Below are positions 59,065 to 64,000 of a DNA stretch of 64,000 nt, piece by piece. Below the pieces are notes generated by a model. That model was not told the DNA's origin. It saw nothing but the letters and a program-made list of their open reading frames with translations, and did no database searches. The stretch's first letter is position 1. Every line of letters begins with the position of its first letter. The stretch comes from JAODBQ01 sp038213195 (GTDB lineage Bacteria > Actinomycetota > Acidimicrobiia > Acidimicrobiales > Ilumatobacteraceae), in assembly GCA_038213195.1 (NCBI GenBank), contig JBBQTN010000001.1:10758-74757 (forward strand), in the 5' to 3' direction. The position numbers were made by a program, and so were the translations under genes.

Positions 59065-60506
59065 GCGTCCTCGTCGTCGATGTCGGCACGTCCGGGCTGC
59101 GCGCCGCAATCGTCGACGGCGACGGTGCCGTCGGCTCGTTGCACCACCGCCCGTTCCCCCCCTCCTCACCGTCGCCCGGGCTCGTCGAGTTCGACGCGGC
59201 TGCGATGGGCGAGGCGGTGAAGGACGTCGCTCGAGCAGCACTGGCCGAAAGCGGCGGCACCGTTCGCGGCGTCGGGATCACCGCCCAGCGGGCGAGCACG
59301 GTCGTGTGGGATCGGGGCACCGGCGCGCCGGTCGGCCCGGGCCTCGGGTGGCAGGACCTGCGCACCGTGTTCGACTGCATCACTGCGCGCAGCGAGCACG
59401 GCCTGCGTCTCGCCCCGAACCAGTCGGCGACGAAGGTCGCCTGGCTGCTCGACCAGTTCGATCCTGGCCGCGAACGTGACCTGTGCTTCGGGACGGTCGA
59501 GACGTGGGTGGCGTGGGTGCTGTCGGGCGGCACGGTGCACGCCGTCGATCCCACCGACGCCGCGCTCACCGGCCTGTCGCTCGCGGACGCCAGCGGCTGG
59601 TCGGAGCGGGCGTGCGCCGCGCTCAACGTGCCGATGGCGATGATGCCTGCGATCGTCGACACCTCCGGGATCTTCGGCGCGGCCGAGGCCCTCCCGGGCA
59701 CCCCTCCGCTCGCCGCGCTCGTCGGCGACCAGCAGGCCAGCCTCATCGGGCAGAGCTGCGTCACCCCCGGCGCTGCGAAGATCACCTTCGGCACCGGCGG
59801 GATGCTCGACGTGTGCACCACGAACCCGGCGCCGGTGTCGGGCCAGCGCAGCGCCAACGGCACCTACCCGATCGCCGCGTGGCGACGCGACGGGAAGGTC
59901 ACGTGGGGCATCGAGGCGATCATCCTCTCCGCAGGCAGCAACGTCGAGTGGCTGCGCGATGACCTCGGGATCATCGCCGACGCGGCCGACAGCGATGCCG
60001 TCGCAGCGCGCTGCGACACCTCCGACGGCGTCGTCTTCGTCCCGGCGCTGCTCGGCCTCGGCACGCCGGCGTGGGACTTCGGTGCCAGGGGGATGTTGAT
60101 CGGCCTGACACGCGGCAGCGGCCGCGCACAGGTGGTGCGCGCCGTCCTCGAGGGCGTCGCCCACCGCGGTGCCGACCTCGTCGATGCCGCTGAGGCCGAC
60201 GGCGGTCCACTGCAGTCGCTGCGTGTCGACGGGGGGATGAGCGCCAACGCGACCTTCGTGCAGGCCCTCGCCGACGCCACCGGCCGTCCGGTGGAGGTGT
60301 CCCGCCAGACCGAGGCGACCACACTCGGGGCGGCCTACCTGGCCGGCCTGGCCACCGGGTTGTGGTCGTCGTTCGACGAGATCGCCGCGGCCTGGCGACC
60401 ACGCGCCGTCGTCGAGCCGGGGCGCCGGCTCGACCGCGACCAGTGGGCCGAAGCGGTTCGCCGGGCGCGTCGATGGATACCTGACCTGTCGGCCCTCGAC
60501 TTCTAG
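59061..60506 (+). CDS. FGGY family carbohydrate/glycerol-type kinase
   Basis: 481 aa from GTG. VVDVGTSGLRAAIVDGDG, GITAQRASTVVWDRGTG, ETWVAWVLSGGTVHAVDPTDA, GDQQASLIGQ, ITFGTGGMLDVC and TTLGAAYLAGLATG. The fold matches glycerol kinase but motif residues differ from the true GlpK at 36.5 kb, so the substrate may be another polyol or a glycerol ether. It ends the glpD operon. Confidence 0.85.
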   Translation: MSVLVVDVGTSGLRAAIVDGDGAVGSLHHRPFPPSSPSPGLVEFDAAAMGEAVKDVARAALAESGGTVRGVGITAQRASTVVWDRGTGAPVGPGLGWQDLRTVFDCITARSEHGLRLAPNQSATKVAWLLDQFDPGRERDLCFGTVETWVAWVLSGGTVHAVDPTDAALTGLSLADASGWSERACAALNVPMAMMPAIVDTSGIFGAAEALPGTPPLAALVGDQQASLIGQSCVTPGAAKITFGTGGMLDVCTTNPAPVSGQRSANGTYPIAAWRRDGKVTWGIEAIILSAGSNVEWLRDDLGIIADAADSDAVAARCDTSDGVVFVPALLGLGTPAWDFGARGMLIGLTRGSGRAQVVRAVLEGVAHRGADLVDAAEADGGPLQSLRVDGGMSANATFVQALADATGRPVEVSRQTEATTLGAAYLAGLATGLWSSFDEIAAAWRPRAVVEPGRRLDRDQWAEAVRRARRWIPDLSALDF

Positions 60507-60568
60507 AGTTGCTCTGCCCGCCCTCGGTCAGGAAGTCTTGGGGGGTTCGTCGGAAAGGATCAGCCCGA

Positions 60569-61327
60569 GTGGAAATCGAAGTGTCGCCGGCGGAGTCCGC
60601 AGGGCCCGCCGAGTCGCAACGGGAACCGGCAGGACGGGATCGGCCCAACGTCGCGCGGCGTCGGCTGCTCGGCGTCGGCCTCGGTGGGGCTGCGGCGACA
60701 CTGCTGCCGGTGATCGCCCGGCGGGCCGCGGCCACGACCCCTCCGACCTCCAGCAATCCCGCCGGCTCGAACGGCACCGTCGACACCCGTTCGGCGACCA
60801 CCACCGCCGCCCCGGCGAGCACCGCTCCAGCCACCACCACGACGGCCCCGCCCAAGCGGCCGACCAACGCGGACGTGCCGCTGCTCAAGTTCGCCCAGGA
60901 CATCGAGCTCGCGGCCTATCAGCTGTACCAGATCGGCCTGGCTGCGAAGCTCAACGACGTCCAGCACACGATCATCCAGGTGTTCAGCCAATCCCACCTC
61001 GCATACGGGCAGGCCCTGTCCGGGCTCCTCGGGCGCCTCGCCGACAACAAGGTCGACCAAGCGCTGCTCGACTCGCAGACAGCGGCGTTCAGTGGCGACA
61101 CGGCGACGCTGCTCGCGGCGGCGGGCACCCTCGAGTCCACGCTGGTGGCGACCCACGTGTCGCTCATCGGCAAGCTGATCGGCACAGATGCGGCCTACCT
61201 GCTGGCATCGATCGTCACCGTCGAGGCCCGCCACGGCACCGTGCTCGCCTCACTCCGAGGCGCGACCGCGCTCGCGGATCTTCTCGTCGACAAGGAAGCC
61301 GCCGCGCTCACGCCGGCGGGGGGATGA
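60569..61327 (+). CDS. Tat-exported ferritin-like protein
   Basis: 252 aa from GTG with an AAAGGA site upstream. Twin-arginine signal (ARRRLLGVGLGGAAATLLPV), Thr/Pro linker, then a four-helix bundle: helix 1 FAQDIELAAYQLY, helix 2 SQSHLAYGQAL, helix 3 LESTLVATHVSLI, helix 4 VTVEARHGTVL. Glu and His positions fit a di-metal site as in the ferritin_2 group. Role unknown; perhaps metal or oxidant handling outside the membrane. Confidence 0.78.
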   Translation: MEIEVSPAESAGPAESQREPAGRDRPNVARRRLLGVGLGGAAATLLPVIARRAAATTPPTSSNPAGSNGTVDTRSATTTAAPASTAPATTTTAPPKRPTNADVPLLKFAQDIELAAYQLYQIGLAAKLNDVQHTIIQVFSQSHLAYGQALSGLLGRLADNKVDQALLDSQTAAFSGDTATLLAAAGTLESTLVATHVSLIGKLIGTDAAYLLASIVTVEARHGTVLASLRGATALADLLVDKEAAALTPAGG

Positions 61328-61335
61328 CGCCGTGA
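61324..61335 (+). other. Micro-ORF bridge between the two ferritin-like genes (3 aa)
   Basis: ATG ACG CCG TGA: ATG overlaps the first stop, TGA overlaps the second GTG. Confidence 0.45.
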
Positions 61336-62354
61336 GCCATCAGGCCAACGATTCGGCGGACCGCGCCGATCTCGCGGACGGTGTCGACGGCGCGACTGTC
61401 GTGGGTGTCGGCAACGGCGTGGTCGGCCGGCGCGGCTTCCTGCGTCTCGGCGGTCTGTCCGTGGCGCTCGCGGCGGTGGTCGCGGCCTGCAACAAGAACA
61501 CCGAAGAGGGCCGCCTCGGCCGCATCGGCCTCGCGCCGACGACGACCAAGCTTCCCGATGCGCCGGTCACCGACGTCGCGCTGCTGCGCACGAGCGCGTC
61601 GCTGCAGCGCTCGTTGCTCTCGGTGTACAACAAGGTCAAGGACGATCCCGAGCTGCTCGACCCGACGTACAAGCCGCTGGTGACGCGGTTCATCGCGGAC
61701 GCCGAAGCTGCTGCGAAGGTGTTCGACGACGCCACCACCGGCGACGGCGGTGTGCCCTGGACGTGCGGCAACTCGAAGTTCGACTCAGTGCTGATCAACC
61801 CCTCGTACCAGCGCATCACGGTCGGTGCGCCCGCGACGCCAGAGGCCAAGGCGATCGTCCCGAGCGACGACAAGAAGCGTGACATCCTCACCCTGGTGCA
61901 CGGGATGGAGTCGATCATCGGCGCGTCGTACCAGCAATTCGTCACCCTCCTGTCGAAGCCGGCTCTGCGGGCGACGACGCTCGCCGTCGGCGTGGGCAAC
62001 GCCCGTCACGCCGCCCTCCTCGCGCTGATGATCAACACCGCCCGCCCGGACGGGTACGTGTCCACCGACGAGCAGTCGGCTGCGGAGATCAGCACCGACA
62101 CCACCCCCGCCAGCGGTCCGACGACGACCGGGCAGAACCTCGGCGCAACCACGACGACCGCGGCCACGAAGGGCGGCGGCAGCGCGCCGACGCCGCTCGT
62201 GGCGCCTTCGGCGATCCCGGCCACGTTCGGCTCGACGGCTATTCTGCAGATCATCGTCGGCGCGGGGGACGAGAACGGCACGCGGTTGAAGGTCAGCCTG
62301 CAGACGCCGAGCCTCAACTCGTTCGAGTACGAGTACCTCAACCCGTCCTGCTGA
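61332..62354 (+). CDS. Tat/lipoprotein ferritin-like paralogue with altered ligands
   Basis: 340 aa. Signal with twin arginine and lipobox (GRRGFLRLGGLSVALAAVV then AAC). Helical region about 80-270 parallels the preceding protein, but helix 1 (LLRTSASLQRSLLSVY) lacks the metal-binding Glu and helix 4 reads VGNARHAALLAL with Asn for Glu. A long Thr/Ser/Gly insert (about 255-295) and a C-terminal beta segment follow. Probably a non-catalytic partner of the upstream protein (inference). Confidence 0.72.
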   Translation: MSHQANDSADRADLADGVDGATVVGVGNGVVGRRGFLRLGGLSVALAAVVAACNKNTEEGRLGRIGLAPTTTKLPDAPVTDVALLRTSASLQRSLLSVYNKVKDDPELLDPTYKPLVTRFIADAEAAAKVFDDATTGDGGVPWTCGNSKFDSVLINPSYQRITVGAPATPEAKAIVPSDDKKRDILTLVHGMESIIGASYQQFVTLLSKPALRATTLAVGVGNARHAALLALMINTARPDGYVSTDEQSAAEISTDTTPASGPTTTGQNLGATTTTAATKGGGSAPTPLVAPSAIPATFGSTAILQIIVGAGDENGTRLKVSLQTPSLNSFEYEYLNPSC

Positions 62355-62363
62355 CCAGCGGCC

Positions 62364-62369
62364 TAGCCT
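62364..62369 (+). promoter_or_regulatory. -10 element of the rnpB promoter
   Basis: TAGCCT ends 7 nt before 62377, the first base of the RNase P RNA P1 stem. It calibrates the same hexamer seen before several ATG codons. Confidence 0.55.
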
Positions 62370-62376
62370 TGGGCGC

Positions 62377-62744
62377 GATGGTGAGTCGGCCGGGTGGCCG
62401 CGGCACGGGGCGGCGACGCCACCGTGTCGAGGAAAGTCGGGGCTCCACAGGGCAGGGTGCTGGCGTGAGCCAGGTCGGGGTGACCTGACGGACGTGCAAC
62501 AGAGAGAGACCGCCGATGGACCGGGCAACCGGTCACAGGTAAGGGTGCAACGGTGCGGTAAGAGCGCACCAGCGCACGGGGCGACCCGTGCGGCTAGGTA
62601 AACCCCACCCGGAGCAAGGCCAAGCAGAGGGGACGGGCGGCCCGTCCACCGTGGCGACACGGTCCCCCTCGGGTAGGCCGCACAGAGGGATGGTCACCGG
62701 CGCTTCGGCGTCACAGAACCCCGCTTACAGGCCGACTCACCATC
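62377..62744 (+). ncRNA. rnpB: RNase P RNA, bacterial type A
   Basis: 368 nt. The ends form a perfect 15-bp P1 stem (62377-62391 with 62730-62744). The universal core is present: GAGGAAAGTC followed by GGGGCTCCACAGGG, AGAGGGATGGTCACCGG-type region near the 3' half, and ACAGAACCCCGCTTACAGGC before P1. It is the catalytic RNA that trims tRNA 5' leaders. The P4 helix differs from the textbook sequence by one swapped pair: AAGTCGGGG pairs with CCCCGCTT. Confidence 0.95.
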
Positions 62745-62782
62745 ACACACCCCCTGACCAGGAGCTATACGTTCAACCCAGG

Positions 62783-62804
62783 CGTCCGTGACACGTCCGT
62801 GACA
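62783..62804. repeat. Tandem 11-bp repeat between rnpB and integrase
   Basis: CGTCCGTGACA occurs twice in tandem. Position just downstream of the integrase gene stop fits integrase arm-type binding sites or part of an attachment region. Confidence 0.5.
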
Positions 62805-62826
62805 CGACTTGCGGAACCCCGTCGAC

Positions 62827-63954
62827 CTAGCTGCCCGTCGAAGCCTTCGGCCAGGCCTCCGTGCCACGCTCGATCGCAGCCCGCGTACGGTCCTCATCGC
62901 CTGGCCACAGGTGCGTGTACACGTCCAGCGTCTCCGACGGCGACGAGTGCCCGAGCACCGCTTGAACCGCCGCCACACTCAACCCTGAGGCGATCAACGA
63001 CGAGGCCGCGACGTGCCGCAGATCGTGCGTCCGAGTCCGGCCCTCGACCGCCGCGACGCGGCACGCCTTGCGGTACGCGTCCGACCATTGCGAGCGACCG
63101 ATCGGCCTCCCCGCCATTGTCTGGCGGGTCGCCACCGTCGTGAAGATCAACCCGTCCTCGCCGACCGGGAACAGGGCGAGATGCGCGGCGAGCATGTCGA
63201 TCACCGACGATGACACCGGGATCGTGCGCACGCCGGCCCCTGTCTTCGTCGGCCCGAAGCCGGCGCCGACGAGCTGGCGGTCGATCCGGAGGCTCCTGCG
63301 AAGGAAGTTCATCCTGTCGGTTGTCAACCCAAGGCACTCGTTCAGGCGCAACCCGGTCGAGGCCATGAGATACACCGCTGCCTGCCACCGGTCCGGCATG
63401 GCATCGGCGATCGTCGGCACCTTCGCTGCGATATTGGCGATGTGCATCGGATCGATCCGCCGCTCCGTTTTGGCCCCGACCTTGATCCGTTCGGCCGGGT
63501 TCCTCGTAAGCCGTCCGTCGTCGACCGCCTCACGCATCACCGCGGCGAACGTGAACACGATCGCTCGAGCCGTGGTCGGTGCCACACCCGGCTGCAGCGA
63601 TCCGGCGAACACCTTGACCTTTTCCCGAGTGATCGCGCCGAGCTGGTCCTCACCGAATACGGGCAGTAGATGCTTGTTCAAATGAGAGGCGAAGCTTTCG
63701 ACCGTTGAGGCTCGAAGCGTCTGGCGCTTTCGTTCGAGCCACCCGTCCGCGTACAGCCGGAACGTCATCCGCGTCGCAGCCGGGTCGATAAACTGCGACC
63801 GGAGCTTTGATCCTTCGACAGTGGCAAGGAACCTTGCGGCGTCGAGTCTTCGGCGGAACGTTGCTGTGCGGCTGGAGCCCTCGGGCGTCCGATAGCGGGC
63901 GCGGTACTTGACCGCGCGACCGTTCGTGTCGCGGACAGCGACGATGCTGCTCAT
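62827..63954 (-). CDS. Tyrosine-type site-specific recombinase (integrase)
   Basis: 375 aa. N-terminal AP2-like arm-binding region (about 1-60), SAM-like core-binding domain (about 65-150), catalytic domain with Arg in STGLRLNECLGL, Lys in GPTKTGAGVRTIP, HDLRHVAASSLIASG, LGHSSPSETLDVYTHLW (His and Tyr nucleophile). All catalytic residues are present. It probably inserted a phage or genomic island next to rnpB; the element should continue beyond the right edge. GGAGAA lies upstream of the ATG. Confidence 0.92.
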   Translation of the reverse strand: MSSIVAVRDTNGRAVKYRARYRTPEGSSRTATFRRRLDAARFLATVEGSKLRSQFIDPAATRMTFRLYADGWLERKRQTLRASTVESFASHLNKHLLPVFGEDQLGAITREKVKVFAGSLQPGVAPTTARAIVFTFAAVMREAVDDGRLTRNPAERIKVGAKTERRIDPMHIANIAAKVPTIADAMPDRWQAAVYLMASTGLRLNECLGLTTDRMNFLRRSLRIDRQLVGAGFGPTKTGAGVRTIPVSSSVIDMLAAHLALFPVGEDGLIFTTVATRQTMAGRPIGRSQWSDAYRKACRVAAVEGRTRTHDLRHVAASSLIASGLSVAAVQAVLGHSSPSETLDVYTHLWPGDEDRTRAAIERGTEAWPKASTGS

Positions 63955-64000
63955 CGGGTTCTCCGTTCGTTTGTGGTCGGCCCGTCGACGACGTGGTCCG

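Overview
The window is very GC-rich DNA with dense, short-spaced genes and many GTG and TTG starts. It is typical of Actinomycetota: SepF, DivIVA and FtsZ without FtsA, a WhiB protein, an MtrA/MtrB-like pair beside a GerMN lipoprotein, DUF3040, and a DEDD-exonuclease/GIY-YIG fusion. Overall protein character suggests a free-living Acidimicrobiia-like lineage (Ilumatobacter type). That placement is inference; no rRNA gene is present to settle it.

Layout. 1-18.3 kb (minus strand) is a division and cell-wall (dcw) cluster read mraZ, 85-codon ORF, rsmH, ftsL, ftsI, murE, mraY, murD, ftsW, murG, murC, murB, ftsQ, ftsZ, yggS, sepF, divIVA. It makes the lipid-linked peptidoglycan precursor and the divisome core; murF, ddl and murA are missing from it. 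18.3-18.6 kb is the mraZ control region, with a promoter, three MraZ-type boxes and two 45-bp hairpin repeats. 18.6-22.3 kb (minus) holds a lipoate-ligase-like protein, an HNH nuclease, a small protein, an acyl-CoA dehydrogenase and a ROK kinase. 22.4-26.8 kb (plus) is a MoxR/DUF58/transglutaminase operon. 26.8-29.4 kb (minus) holds DUF3040, DNA polymerase IV and a Dpm1-type mannosyltransferase. 29.5-35.0 kb (plus) holds an inositol-monophosphatase-family enzyme, a two-component system with its lipoprotein, and a beta-helix lipoprotein. 35-41 kb holds phosphofructokinase, glycerol kinase and an ABC exporter. 41-49.4 kb holds an ACT protein, an alanine-type aminotransferase, pyrophosphatase, a second ROK kinase, a PimB-like glycosyltransferase, QueG and a NYN protein. 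49.5-53.8 kb holds the SOS-boxed exonuclease/GIY-YIG gene, thrB, trpD and whiB. 54-60.5 kb is a glycerol-3-phosphate/FAD-oxidase/FGGY-kinase locus with a divergent iron-sulfur oxidoreductase. 60.5-62.4 kb has two exported ferritin-like proteins, then the RNase P RNA gene, and then a tyrosine integrase that marks the edge of an integrated element running off the right end.

Two patterns run through the whole window. First, many operon-leading genes have no ribosome binding site. Instead a TANNNT -10 element sits 6-8 nt before the start codon, which implies leaderless mRNAs; the same element precedes rnpB and there predicts its first base exactly. Second, inside operons, gaps that are not simple ATGA/GTGA overlaps are often bridged by tiny ORFs. 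Each bridge starts on the stop codon of the gene before it and stops on the start codon of the gene after it. In two places several such ORFs are chained end to end. Together these suggest an expression style that relies little on Shine-Dalgarno sites. Strong Shine-Dalgarno sites were seen mainly at mraZ, sepF, ftsZ and dinB.
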